A stretch of 64,000 bases of DNA, taken from NCBI RefSeq assembly GCF_001653235.2, contig NC_035790.1:7006001-7070000 (forward strand). Direction: 5' to 3'. The translations under genes were made by a program, and so were the position numbers. The DNA is from Pochonia chlamydosporia 170. Taxonomy: Eukaryota; Ascomycota; Sordariomycetes; Hypocreales; Clavicipitaceae. Under the pieces are notes generated by a model. It was not told the origin of the DNA. It did no database searches and worked only from the letters and a program-made list of their open reading frames with translations. This document shows, piece by piece, positions 1 to 12,825 of this stretch. Numbering within the stretch: position 1 is the first letter of the stretch; the number at the start of each line of letters is the position of its first letter.

Positions 1-3000
1 ACGTCGCTTCCTCTCTGAGGATGCCTTTTGCTCGGCAAGTACAGTAAATAACCTCCTTGTCAACTCTTCGGCATCAACGGGCTGAGATTGAGCTGGCCGC
101 CCTTTCATCGGGTTCGAAGATGCTTTAATTCCTTTGTGCCTCGACTTTGCGGCCATGGTGTGATCGGTTGGGTACCCCATCGTGGCCAACATGTTGGTAT
201 CTGGCCTTTGCAAAGTTGTAAGTTGAATGGCTGGATGCAGGTCGAACATGAAAGACGAAACGAGTCAAGAACCAAATAGAACTTTATATGCAAAATGGTT
301 TCAAAATCGAGATAGTCGCACGCTCAGCCGATAATATCGAGTGTTAAGATGGCGTTTACCTGGCGAAGTTTTATATCGTCCTGGAGGTCCACGTTGTCTC
401 AGTCCTTTCCCTCCAGATTCGTGGGGTGATGTCGGAGGTCCTGTGTGGCCCGCAGATTATATTCACCTGAATCCAAGCTCGAACCATGCACTATCCGGCC
501 AATATACATGTGAAGATGTCGAAGGAGCCCGGGCCAAAAGAAGGCAGAACTGCAGGAAAACAGACCTGAATGTTTAATCCAGACTGCCGAATGTTTGATT
601 AAAAGGACGGTACATGCTTCCAGTGCGAGCAAGGGGCCTGGAAGGTATTAATGGCCCAACCCAAGGTAGCAATGCTAATTTGAAGGGACTTGGGGCCGCT
701 CATGGCCGAATTGGTATCAAGGGCACGGCGCCCCAAGCGCAGCGAACGCGCCAAACCACTGAAACCATGGTCCTGGCCCAAAGGAAATGGAATTGCCAAG
801 GGACCGCCACTGACAATGACCGACTTCATGTCATGAGCGGGTGTGGACTGATGGCACGCGATCAGACGACCAAGCCAATCCTGCATGCGAGGCGCAACGC
901 TGAGCGGGACAGTCAAGGGCATTTGGCCAATTTGGAGTCTTTGGTCACTTGGTCTGCCCATCTTCTCCGTTCAACTCTCCACTAGGAGTCCAGGGCAGAC
1001 AACCATGAAGGAGCCGTGGGGATCCATATTGCGGGCCAGAGTTGCTTTGGCGCTAGTTGTAGCGGTCCCTCAGGTGTCGTCGACAGGTTTGGCCTGGTGA
1101 TGAGGAGCCTTGGCTTCTTGTGAAGGTTGTGTCTGCGCCTTGGAAGTGGGAGCAAGAAAAAAGGGTTGAAAGAAGAAAGGGTCTTGGTTCAAGCCACCGA
1201 ACTGGTGGCCAGGGAGGCGACCAGGGAGGAATACGGAGACCAGGCCAAACGTATCGGCAAGTTTGTGGAGGATTTGGGGTCTCCCCAGTCGCCTCTCCAG
1301 TCATTTCTGCAGATGTTCTCCAGGGCTGCCTGGTCAAAGACCTGCAGATGCTGCATCTAAAATCGAACAAGGTCACCTGAGCGGTTGCAATCGACAGGGC
1401 GTTTGACTCTCTCTTAACTGCGTACCTAAACTACTCTTACTGTACGAGAACGACGGAAGGGCCGTGAAGCTCGTGAAGCTCGTGAAGAGCGGCCAGAGGA
1501 GAACAAGGTTGTCAACCCTCAGGCATTTGTGTGCCATCTAGCCGAAGGGGGTCTTGTTTGGTGTTTCGCTAAATACGACGTGCAGAAAATAAGGACCACA
1601 GTGTTCAATAACAGAAGGTGCAAAAGGAATGGGTGATGCTCGCATTGATTTTCTCCCAGGTTTGGGGCCCAGAGAAAACACATGTCGGGTTGCAGTGGAC
1701 TTTGCGCGAACCACAATCCTCGAAGAAGCAAACCTTTCGTCCTCGGCACATCTGCCGTCCCCGTGTTAGCCATTGGTTGTGTGGTTTGACGAGCGCAATT
1801 GGATCCAAGTGCAGATGCAGATGCAGATTACGGTGACAACGGTGGTGGGGAGGAAAAGACGGCCCATGCATGCCCACCGTTGACGATGAGACCATGTTGC
1901 ACAAAAATGCCCTTACCCAACAACAGAACGGATCACAGAGCACGGAGCACGGGGCACGGGGCAGAAGACGGGATTACTCGAAAGAAAAAACTATATCTTT
2001 TTGGCGGAGACGTCAGGAGACGGAGATTTGGTCACAGAAACCAGACTCGGATTTCAAATTATTTTCCAGTCAGCGCCTTGCACCATGACAGAATCCTGAT
2101 TTCACCCCTGGCGTCTGCTGCTTCTCTAGCTCCGGGGATGGACTTGTGCTAGAATTGGCTGCTTACGCCGACGGCCGAGCAAGGTGTCAAGTTGTGCATG
2201 CCTAGTCTATCAACCAAGAGGTGCTGCTCAACAGAGCAGAGTATCCCTGGCGCTGATGCATATCGATATTATTGTGTCAATGTGTCTTCTTGGCGAAAAC
2301 AACGTGAACGTGTACGTGCGTGGTGTTTGCACAATTCACCATCTAGCTCGGAGTAAGCATAGCTACGTCACGTATAGATGTATATCAGCATGGGCAAGAC
2401 GATGCTACAACATGAGTGGCCTCTTGTGTTAGCCAATACACGTCCGCTACGTCTCTTTATCCTAGATGATGTCTTGACCAAAGGGTGCCATTGACTTGAT
2501 TTGCTACCATGTCTGGTTCGATGGATAGAACGTTCTTGATAGTTGGAAGGGTGGAAGAGCTGGCATATGGTGAACCAACAATAGTAGCGTAGTTAACAGA
2601 GAGTGCATGCGAAATTAGTCCTCCGTCTCGATGATGGGACCTATGACGAGCTCAAGGATGGTTAGACGGTGTCAGTTTCACAACACACTCATATCGCCTC
2701 AATGGGTGAACCGAGTGATCAGTTTGGCATACAATTATATGAGCTTACGCTGGTCAGCAATTATCACTTCATACATCTATACGTGCATTTCACGTGCGAA
2801 AACTTATGTCGTATGATACCTAGATACCAAATGGGGCCGGAAGAAGCGAAGGGTTGTTACAGAAGTTTACGTAATATTACTGAGACACTTCGTAATCATT
2901 TGAACCAACTGTAAGTGAAGGTTTAATAATGGTCGCAGTTGCGTCACCAGGTGCTGTGTTGGGAGTGCAGCAGGTTGACCACCAGCATATATATAGAGTA

Positions 3001-6000
3001 CAGGGTGAGCTGTCATCGCTTTGATCCATTCTTGCAGCACCATCGACCATTAACATGTCATTTTTTACTTCAAAAGTCGTCAAGAGTACTTACCGACTTT
3101 TTCCTTCGTTCACAACGCCTATATGCAACGTGATAGGGAATCCTGGGTACCCTATATCTCGAAGCAGCTTGCGGGTAGGCCAAAATATCACGGCGCAAAC
3201 TCACGCAGATGTTTAACATATCGTCACCAAATTCAGCAAGCCAACATAACAAAGGAACCGTATCGTTAGATCCCGAGGCCTTTTTCGAAGGGCTGATGTC
3301 GGCAGGAAATGGCAGGTGAATAGCACCTTGACGCCAGCGAGTTGAAAGTGATTTATCTATTCACCGTGATTTCATCACCGTCTATTTTGGCTGGCCTATT
3401 TCAACATCTATGGAAGTTTCTACATGATGTATAGACCTCAAAAGGTATGGGACTAGTTGCGTATGCTAATCGGGGTAGGGCAGCCTCAAACACTCAGCTA
3501 CGGTCCTTGACAGAGTCTGTATCCGTGCTCCCGCTTTTGACTGGGTAGCACGTCGATACTTTTCATTCCTGATCATATTCAATGGTGTCTATGTAGTGAG
3601 TTTATGAACCAGAAGTTGCTCCATGGTGAGATGTTTTGCCAAAGAGAAGTTTGTCTTTGGAGTTGTGGAATGGGCAACCCCGTGCGGATGGGTATCAACA
3701 AGAAGAAGAGAACACCCGTGGATAGATAAACTTGCTTTAGCTTATGCCCAATTGCCCAATTCGAAATCAGAGCCCTCTGATTTAGTCCGCACAGGCTGGA
3801 ATAATGGCAACATTGAGAGGAAAGTTGGGGCCAAAAGATCAAAGCAGTGAGTGCAAGTCAGCACGAGGGAGGTAGATCGGAATCGAATGCTCAGGAATCC
3901 GGGGCAGCTGTTCTGTTCGCCTTGAACAATTGGAATGACCAAACGGCGAAGGTGATGATCCTACAGAGAACACGTCACTTTCATACTCGGTAAATTGACT
4001 CTCAAGGTATGTGGCGTTGCCTATTGCTGTCTCGGTGTGTTTCTGTTCCCCGCGATTTAGATCATCTCCACCTGGACGAAAGGATCGATTGATGGGATGG
4101 ACCCTTAATTCCCACACATCCAACACAAAGGTTTCAATCAATCAATCAACCGACAGCACCAGATTACGTCCAAGACAAGGCCAGGATCGCCGACCAAGGT
4201 GGCCGCTAATGCTAATAATAACCCTCCGCTGGCTTGGCCTTCAATGTTTTCTCAGCGGAATGGCGCAACGCAAGGGAGAAGAGTTGGGGGTCACAAGAGG
4301 CGACAATGTGAGAAGTTGTGGTCATTGCGCATGTTGATGATTGCCAGACTGTTTGCCTGGTGAGAGCCTCATGGTGGCAGGGTTCGTTCACGCAGAAGGA
4401 GTGTGACTACGAATGGCAAGCGAGAAAAAGCAATTCGTGACTAGCACAGGCTTGTAAACTAATAACATTGAATGAAATGAGTCCTGTTGCCTGGATGATG
4501 AGCTCGGAACTCGCCTCCAACGCCATGAAGCAGATTCTCCAACAGGTAAAACCCCGCCAACACCAACGGACGAACTTCCAGACATGGCCTTCGTCACGCA
4601 CAGCTCCGCTTACCAAGACCGCTTACAAGGCAGCAGATCTACAGCTGGTCCGGGGGGCATCGCTGGGTTGGTGTAAACGAGGGTTTGAGGGAAGTCGGAT
4701 ACCAGTTAAACGAGGAAGCTGTCTTGTATGTTATGAGGTCTCTCACATCACCATGATGGCCCGCCTCGACCAAGGTCGCGATATCATAGTTCCTATTCTA
4801 GCACCGGGCTGCGTAAAGTGGCGGACCAGTCTCATTTTGCCGTGCTCAATATATGTGATATTTGGGCGCTGGACTGGCGTGAGCTAGCATTGAGCTGGGC
4901 TTGAGCTGAGCGACGTCAAATTCCCAGATTGAGCCGCACCACACCAGGACTTGTTCGTGTTGGGAGATGACGGTTGGGCGCACGCAGTGCTCTTCACATG
5001 CTTGCCCGGTTGAAATAAAATGAAACAAACCCAGCGGTCGGTGCGTTGCCTCATGCCCTGCATGTGTGTGTGTGTGTGTGGTGTCGAATAGCTGGAATTG
5101 AGTCGGCTGTTTTGTCGATGGAGGCAATAATTGAGAATTAGCCAGTCAAACAATTTGGCGCCGCACCAGACCATACCAGACCAGACCAGTTGAGTGTTGA
5201 GTGCTGGGGGGCCGCGACATGCATATGTTCCTTCAAAACGTGTGATCCTTGATTAATTTCCCTTTTTCTATTGAGGCGCAATTTGGCCGGATTTCTGCGC
5301 CTTGGGCATCAGTGAGGACTTGACATGATTATTTCTCGTTTGCCATTTGCTTCGTTGATCTCTTCCTGATTTTGCTGCTGCTTTGGGGGAAAATCTAATG
5401 TTGCAGATTTGTCGTCGGCCACATCAGACATTTTGATCCTTTTTGGATTCATGACCCCCGTAATAGTCCAGTCGGATATCAAGTTGATAAGCCGCGGACT
5501 CGGACAAAGCAGTTGAGTGAGACCAAAAGACCAAACCAGACGCAACTCGACTCGAGGCCGACCAGACGGATGTCATCTTTGCCCCGCCGCTTCAATATCG
5601 AATCGAATCGCCCCGTTGTCACCTCAAATCGTTACCGACGATATATTTGATTATTATTACTAGTCACCGCGGGATTTGAAGCTCGTCCGCGCCCACAGAC
5701 ATTACCCTCACCCGAGCTGGCCGTGCTAACTGATATTGCACTTAATGTTGCTTGTCTTGTCTGGGGTGCATACTTACCTTGGCGTGGACTTGATTGACCC
5801 TTGGGGTCCTTTCCCGGTCGCACATTGACGTCTGTTCTTCAAAGACCACCAATCCGCAGCTACGGCACATCTTCATCATTGAATTTGATCCCTTCCCAGC
5901 AACGACACCAGACGTCTGGTTCGCCACCAAAAGCTCCCTCCTCTCCTCCCAGGGGTGGATATCGGTAAGTGGCTCTTTCCAGGCCCTTAGTGTCGCCGTG

Positions 6001-6415
6001 GCTGTCGTCGACTATTGAGGGTTGGTCCTTGGCTGTTCAAGTCTGGTCTGGTCTGGTCTGGTCTGCCCCAATGGGCGATGGCATGGCGACTTTCTCCAAC
6101 GACTCGACTCCTCAGCTGCCCATGCAACATTGAACGAAGCGACATCCCCGAGGTTGCGTTGCCTTGCGTTGCGTTGCTGCTCTCCCCTGTGGGCTGCTGC
6201 AGTGTAGTACGGCGTGGTTCAAGCTTTCAAGCTCTCAACTAGTCACTTCACCAGACACCAGACACCAATCCAGACTGGACATCTTTCCCAGATGGTCAAG
6301 TGTTGGGAAATCGTCACTGCCCATTGCCCTGCCAGCCTCCATGTCCACGACCTCGACCTCAACCTCGTCGCCATCGCGCCGATAGGCTGCGACCGACAAC
6401 CGACACTTGGAGACT
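1..6415. other. gene-poor 6.4 kb stretch
   Basis: No open frame here shows a recognisable domain, a sustained coding composition, or splice-linked exons. Overlapping frames near 600-990 and 4470-4890 are the longest and look random. The stretch holds simple repeats: a 9-base GTGAAGCTC unit repeated nearly three times at 1464-1487, a TG dinucleotide run at 5063-5080, and CAGAC-type pentamers at about 5165-5189. The last kilobase is rich in pyrimidines and GTCTG pentamers and is probably the promoter and long 5' leader of the exchange-factor gene that starts at 6416. A non-coding RNA or a degraded element cannot be excluded by eye. Confidence 0.6.
6041..6065 (+). repeat. perfect (GTCTG)5 tandem repeat
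   Basis: Five perfect copies of the pentamer GTCTG lie about 350 bases upstream of the start codon of the RasGEF gene. Complementary CAGAC copies occur at 5165-5189 and again at 43627-43641, upstream of the WW-domain gene. The function is unknown. Confidence 0.9.
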
Positions 6416-9400
6416 ATGACTTCAAAAAGTTCTAACACTTCTAGTAGTCGAAAGAGTCGCCGGACATCAGATAGCCCTGCGACCTTGCCGAAGCGACGAT
6501 CCTCTTCTACTGCGACTCCGACCCAGTCCAACACAACCTCATCAACTTCAACTCCAACCACCAATACCGGCAAGCGGCGACCGTCAGCAACTACGCGCGA
6601 TTCAACTCAAACAAACGCCAGCAGCAGCGTCTTCTCCCGCAGTTCCATCTCGACCGGCATAACCGCCGCCTCGAGCTCAGCCGGTGCCGGTGCTAGCGCT
6701 CTTTCTCCTGCTGATGGTACTACTGCTGGAGGTGATAGGGACTCCTTCGTCTCCATTGTCGACGACCCTTTCTTTCAACGCTTCCATCCCGTCATCACTG
6801 CCCACGCTGAGCGTGAGGCTTCCGACGAGAGCACCTCGGCCGAACCACAGAACGATAGCGATGACAACAACAATAACAAGACTCAACGTTGGCCACCTCC
6901 CCGTCGAGAGTCTTTGACTATTGGACCTTCACAATACTGGGTAAGCAGCATCTTCCATCGTGGCCAGTTTGCCCCACTTGAGCTTCTCTCGAGGCCCATG
7001 TCTCTCTCCTTTGAATGCCCCAGCTCCCACCACGGGGGCCAAGCAGGGGGGGGTCTGCCTGGGTTGTTGGGCCAAGTCAAGCTGGCTTTGTGAGGTCCGA
7101 TGTGATGGACAAGCGAATGCCTTCGGTGTCTCGAAATAGACAACGTGCTGACTCCCCGTGCTTTGTTCTCTGCAGCCACAACCCATTTCCACAATGGAGA
7201 GCTACAACATTGCCATTATCGGCGCCGATGCCGTAGGCAAGTCGACATTCGTTCAGCGGGTGCTGCAATTGTCTCGCCCGCCTGTGACAAACACCTCCAG
7301 TGCACGCATACAGGTTGATAATGTTACCCACATGATCACACTGGTCGAGCTGGATCTCGAGCATTTCGAGCTCAATCCAGCTCAGCCAATCCAATGGCCG
7401 AAACAAATAAACGGTCACATTGTTCCTCGAGTTGACGCCGCCCTCATTCTTTACGATGTTACAGATGACGGCTCCATTCGCCAACTGCCCAAAACTGTCG
7501 GTATGCAAATTCCAAACCTAGTCCGTGTTCTTCCCACGAATGCTTGGATCAAAAAGAAATTGCATCAGGAACTAATAGTATCATGTGCGAACAAGCCGCT
7601 CTTACCAACTCAGGTCTACCAGCTATGCTAGGCGCTTGTAAATGCGATTGTCCCGAGGACGACTGGGAGATCAATGCGGACGAGTTAGCAAATCACCAAT
7701 ACTTCAAGCCGTGCATTGGCCAGTACAAGATTTCGATAGACAGACCAGACATTTCCAAAGCTTGCATAATCAGTGTCATTCGAGCGGCTGTAATGCATAG
7801 ACGGGGTGCGCTCTTCAACCCATTCGTGCCTGCGAGAAATCCTACTTTGTGCTGACTAGGTGCCACCAGATGAGAGCGGAGAAACGGTATCGAGAAGACG
7901 AGCACAGTCGGCAGCCAATCTTGAAGCGCCTGATCCATCAGCTGGCAGGCCACTTAGTGAGCACAGCAAGCATAGCAGGGCGAGCTCAGATTTTTCCATC
8001 CTTAAGACTTTTCCCAATCCACAGTCCAACGAAACCTACCGTACGCAAGCCTCAAGAAGCCCAAGGCCAGGTCAGTCGTCGGCTCAGCTTCGACAATTAC
8101 CCATCATAAAGGCCCAGCAACAAGACAAACTAACTCTTTTAAAGGCTTTCGCGTCGATAAACCCGGGACCGACTCGTTTCTTGACATCGATGAATCCGAC
8201 TCCGAATCCCACAGATACTCTGACGACATTCCCATCCTACAACGCAATGACGATGTCATCGTCGAAAAGCACCCAAAGATTGCCGGCGTCACGTTTGAGG
8301 AATTGGTAGACCGGTTACTAGCACCGCGATTATCCCGAGCGGACAACAATTTTTCGGATATATTCCTGTGTCTATACCGAAAGTTTGCCGCCCCCGGGCA
8401 GCTCTTTTCTGCCATTCTTGTACGACTGGATAAGGTTCGGGACGACAAAACCGCACATTATCTCACCAAAACGGCAACGCAACTTCGAATTATTGAGGTA
8501 GTAGCTAAATGGGTATCGCTGTACCCGGGCGACTTTGCTCGTCCTACCACGCGACGCAATCTCGAAGACTTTATCAAACACTTATCCACGGAGCCAATTT
8601 TTGCCATTGCAGCACAACAAATGCGCCGCAATCTCTTCTTCAACGTTATTGAAGATGATGATACGGGTTGGGCAAACTCGGACAATTCTGGAGACGAAAT
8701 TGCTAGCAAGATACTGTCCAAAGAAATGAGCGACCTTTCCGCGGGAATCAATGCGTTGCAATTCGATGGCGAAACCGATAGTTTGGGCGGCTCAGAGAAC
8801 CCTTCTACCGACAAAGGGAGCAGGCTGGGGAATCAGTTTCAGTTCAATTCTTACGAGGAGTACGAAAGAGAGGCCACCGTTTTGGAGCCCTCTGATCACC
8901 TTCCCATGAATAAGTTCCGTTATCACATATTCATGGACATTTCCGAATACGATATTGCTGATGAACTGACTCGTATCGATTGGATCATGTTCTCTTCAAT
9001 ACGAATCCGTGACTTTGTGAGGCACGTCAGCTTGTCGGCATCACAAAAGGACAAGTGCAAGAGCTTGCAAAACGTGAACCGGATGATTAGCCACTTCAAC
9101 CACATCGCCAAATGGGTCGCGAACATGATTTTGTTGCGAGACAAGGCTAAGCACCGGGCCCAGATGTTGGAGAAGTTTATGAACATTGCGCTGAAGCTGA
9201 GGCAGCTCAACAACTATAATGGACTGGCCGCCGTGCTGGCCGGAATAAATGGAACTGCCATTCATCGACTGGCACAAACTCGTGCCCTCGTGCCTACGGA
9301 GGTACAGAAACGGTTTGCTCGGCTGGTTATTCTCATGGGAACCCAAAAGAGCCACTTTGCGTATCGGCTGGCTTGGGAAAACTCCCCGCTGCCACGGATA

Positions 9401-9774
9401 CCATTCATTCCGCTGCATCGACGTGATCTCGTATCAGCAGAAGAAGGCAGCAAAACGTTCCTCGGCCCCAACGATGATCGTATCAATTGGAAGAAGTTCG
9501 AGATACTGGGAGAGGTGTTGCTGCCAATTATGAAGAGTCAAGGGGCCGCGTATCCTAATTTGGCCAAGCATGAAACTGCGAGAGATTTGATCCTGGGTTG
9601 TCGCATGCCCGCGGATGACGAGGTAAGCTACTGTTGGAGGTGTAGAATTCAATTTGGGCACAATGTCTAACACTTGCATTTTAGGAAATCTATCAACGTA
9701 GCCTTCAGCTAGAAAGCAGCGCTTCAGGGCAAATAGAGCCGAGTAAGAAGAAATTTCCGTGGTTTGCCAAGTAG
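6416..9774 (+). CDS. Ras-like P-loop domain fused to RasGEF (CDC25-type) exchange factor
   Basis: Six exons can be joined in frame: 6416-6940, 7176-7500, 7569-7805, 7870-8070, 8145-9622 and 9685-9774, giving about 951 residues. Residues 1-175 are Ser/Thr-rich and low complexity. Residues about 185-365 look like a small GTPase: a G1 P-loop (GADAVGKST at 191-199), a strand pattern like Ras, and CKCD at 307-310 in place of the usual NKxD. I see no clear DxxG switch II, so GTP hydrolysis is doubtful. A Ser-rich linker follows, then an N-terminal RasGEF (REM) motif at about 478-600 and a CDC25-type catalytic domain at about 687-920, with the conserved helix around HFNHIAKWVANMIL and the LNNYNGLAAVLAGIN region. 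The family activates Ras by GDP/GTP exchange at membranes. ATG 6416 is the first in-frame start after a stop at 6383. Introns have GT..AG ends and CTRAC-like branch sites. The assignment as a RasGEF is firm; the substrate Ras is not known. Confidence 0.9.
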
Positions 9775-10090
9775 GTATTGCAAGTGAGGAGTTCAGGATG
9801 GCATGGAATTTTGAAGCGAGAATCAGCGATTTGGATATCTCTTTTGTTGTTTTTGACCTCGGGCAGGTCTGGCCGGTGATGTTTCTTCCTCGTTTATTGC
9901 TTTAATTGTTTGAGCATTGGATAGACTCCTTCGAGCAATATGAGACATGACCACACGTGGATTTCTAGGCGTACATATGAGTGCTTTATTCTGTAAAACG
10001 TTTGGAGACACGAGCTTGCTGAGGGGGTTGGTGGTGGCCACGGACTGATTCGCTCCTGCCAGCTTGTAAGTTATCAAACCGACTTGGTTC

Positions 10091-11504
10091 TTGCCTCGCT
10101 TGCGAGAGGCAAGACGGGGACAGCTCCAAGTCCATGACTACAAAATAACACCACATGCCAAAACTTTGGTCCTACAACCCATAACTCAGCAAGGTACTTC
10201 AATACTCTGCACAGCAAAACCTCTATTATGCTTTGCTTTACGGCCCGGCACCCCACGATTTGCACCTGATGACGTTGGCAGAATGCCACTGTGCTCCATC
10301 CCTCTGCCGGATGTTAGCATTGCGCACAAGGCAGAAAATGTCACACTCGCAGCTACAGGAACTTTGGAAGCTGATATTCCTGTGCATCTTGGAACTGTGC
10401 AAACCAGCAGTGAGCTCGAGGAACTGGTCCGCACAACCAATTTGTGGATTGCTAGAACGGGATCGTGCTATTTCGACCTTGAAATTTCGGTAAATGGCGT
10501 TCGGGTAAAGAAAGAAGACCACATGAGCTTTATTCGAGATACGTTACTTGCCTCTGAGGTTAGCTTGCCGTTGAACACTTTGGGAGTCCACTATCTTATA
10601 GGCTTACTGATGTAGGTGTGGAATTGCCTGGGAATTCGACCTGTCGACATCGATGCTACGACAGAGTATCCGGGCCGGATACGAATTTCTATCCAGCATC
10701 CAGATCTTTCCTCCGCTTTGGTGCCTGACACAGTTACAGTGGCGAGATTTCACCACGTGTCGTATATGATAAACATGCGAAGCCAAGAGAAGGACGTACC
10801 GGCTAAACGAAGAGCAATCCCACGCAAGAGCGCTTCCCGCGCCAGCATGACCTTGGATGATGGGAGCGGTGGTAGTAATGCCTTCTACAATAGTCTGGTG
10901 GTGGATGATCAGAAGGCAGTTGATGATTTCATTCAACAAATGAATCTAGATGTTACAGAAAGGAAAGATTCCCGTCGACCAAAACGGAGGAGACGTCGGT
11001 CCACGATAGCACCTGAGATGATGCATGCTACTTATACTAAAGAGATGCTTGAGACTTGGTTGGAGCATATTATGACTGGGACAAGACGACGTCCCAAGCA
11101 TCTAAACATAGATGGCAGTCGAGGGAAACCGCTATCAGCTTTACTTCCGGCAGTTTTCAACGTGCCATATCTACAGGTCAGGTTCCTGAGAAGCGACAGA
11201 GGCTTCAAACTGACTATATTTATAGAATCTATCCGAGAGAAAAAGCGCCTTGTTTACAATTGCCACATCGCTCGGGCGCATGAGGAATGCTGAGTCCCCA
11301 AGTTTGCGCAGAAAAGTTGAGGAACTGGCAGCAAGATTCGTAATGACTAGCGAGGAGAACTCCGAGGAAAACAGACAGGAAAGAGACTCCGTTCGAGACG
11401 GTATTGAGTACAGCCTTTGGGATTTAATGACCTCTTTAGTCCCGACATCGGTACGCCTGACCAAAGCTGCAGCAGGCTCACATCGATTGAATAGAACGTG
11501 TTGA
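10091..11504 (+). CDS. unrecognised multi-exon protein, 5' end unresolved
   Basis: Three exons join in frame: about 10091-10558, 10616-11176 and 11226-11504 (at least 430 residues). The intron at 10559-10615 is phase 0 and ends in TGTAG. The intron at 11177-11225 is 49 nt with a CTGAC branch site and TTATAG acceptor, and it moves the frame exactly into the last open block, which is good evidence that the gene is real. The frame is open from 10070, but no ATG lies in it before 10283, so either translation starts there or a 5' exon is missing from this model. The middle of the protein has a basic stretch rich in Arg/Lys (coded near 10970-11010), possibly nuclear, and the C-terminal part is Glu/Arg-rich and helical. 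I recognise no domain. It lies just downstream of the RasGEF gene on the same strand and converges on the small membrane-protein gene. Confidence 0.6.
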
Positions 11505-11870
11505 AACCTGCAAAATGGTCTCAGTTCCCGAATATACCGCACAAAAGAATGCGAAAGTGATAATTTTATTTCATTTGACGGAGGCAGCTATCTGGATCGT
11601 CCAGAGTCGAAAGCAGCTACAAGATAGCTTGAAGGTGCGGCTACAGGCAGACTGCTTGCGGCCAAGATAATTCTGGTCTATCCAACGGATGTCGTGTGCA
11701 AATTTCCAACGCTAACAAATGACTATTACATGCTAAATCCACCCAAACAATATCTACTTCAAATAAATACCGAACCCACCAGGGGAAGTTGACCATATAC
11801 ATGCTCTTGCCGACATAAGAAAGGTAACGTGGAATAGGCGAGTGAGAGAGCGCCGACAAGCGTCCTGCAC
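11505..11870. other. convergent 3' intergenic gap
   Basis: This gap separates the 3' ends of the unrecognised plus-strand gene and the minus-strand membrane-protein gene. I see nothing beyond the likely 3' untranslated regions. Confidence 0.6.
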
Positions 11871-12092
11871 TCATTTTCGTCCCGCTGGACCTTTGCTGTT
11901 ATCAGCGGGCTTTTTCTTCTTTTTCTGCTCCGGCTTCATAGTCGCGTAATGAATGTACCAGATCAACAGACATTGCAGCCCCAGGGCGACCAAAACAGCG
12001 AGGAGATCGGCAAAAAGGTAGGGCTGGTCGTTGAGGACTGCTACAGCTTCGTCGGTGGCTCCTATCTTCTTGAACCAGTCAAAGTTGGCCAT
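11871..12092 (-). CDS. small single-helix membrane protein (73 aa)
   Basis: A single-exon frame of 73 residues. The N-terminal 20 residues are soluble (MANFDWFKKIG...), then comes one strongly hydrophobic segment at about residues 25-50 (LLAVLVALGLQCLLIWYIHY), and the C-terminus is a lysine-rich tail (KKKKK) ending in GPAGRK. This layout suggests a small tail-oriented membrane protein whose basic tail faces the cytosol or another acidic-lipid surface. The open frame extends upstream of the ATG at 12092 to another ATG at 12263, but the upstream part looks like 5' leader. It is too long for the oligosaccharyltransferase subunit Ost4, and I know no family for it. The clean hydropathy pattern and compact length make it a plausible gene. 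Confidence 0.6.
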   Translation of the reverse strand: MANFDWFKKIGATDEAVAVLNDQPYLFADLLAVLVALGLQCLLIWYIHYATMKPEQKKKKKPADNSKGPAGRK

Positions 12093-12825
12093 TGTAACTG
12101 ACGAGCGTTGCAATTCGAGGGGAAAGAGTAGTTTTTTCGGTGGAAGAACTCGGTGATGCAAGATTAATGGTGTAAGTGCACCTGGCACTGGGTTATTGGT
12201 TGGACAGTATAGTGAAATTGACGAAAAGAGCGACAACTTGAGAAGAATGAAAGCTTCGGACAATTATTAAGTGAAGAGCATGAGTAAAAATGACAAGTTG
12301 GTAAGGAGAGGGATGGTTGGGCATGGCAGCATTAACAGTGTTAGCGGGCTTCGGATGAGATGAGACCCCAACACAGGAGGCTATCCTGAGACGTGCGTTT
12401 CAAAATACACCACTTGACTAAGGGCAGCTACGACATCTGATAATCCCAATTGCAAACGCAATATTCATTACACGTAAGCATCTTCAGAGTTGAAACGGAA
12501 TTCAAAAATTATCTCAACATGTTCAACTAAATGCAGCTTTTTCCTCATGTGAAAGCAATTCGTGATGAAAGGGTATTTGGAGCATGGAGCAATCATGGCC
12601 CAGGATTCTTTGGTAGCACGCACGTGAATGCGCACGTGGATCCTCAGCCTAATCCTTGTCTGTACGCTAACCAAATTGGGCAGCGCAATTGAGGATTGTC
12701 CCTGGCCAGAAAAATCTCAAGCTCGTGTGAGCACGACGCGGCTTGTCTCTAATATATATTCCCAACTCTCACAATTGACCTGCCTGCACGCCAGGACGTA
12801 GGTCATTACCAGACGACAGGTGGCC
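12093..12825. other. divergent promoter region
   Basis: This gap lies between the divergent starts of the small membrane-protein gene (-) and the mitochondrial uS5 gene (+). An AT-rich TATATA-like stretch sits near 12752, about 70 bases before the uS5m start. No other feature is seen. Confidence 0.6.

Noticed and set aside
599..985. Overlapping 120-codon frames on both strands near the window start
   Set aside because: No domain, no splice-linked neighbours and similar length on both strands, as expected by chance.
4474..4887. Plus-strand frame of about 137 codons
   Set aside because: Mixed composition, no domain, and no promoter or splice context.
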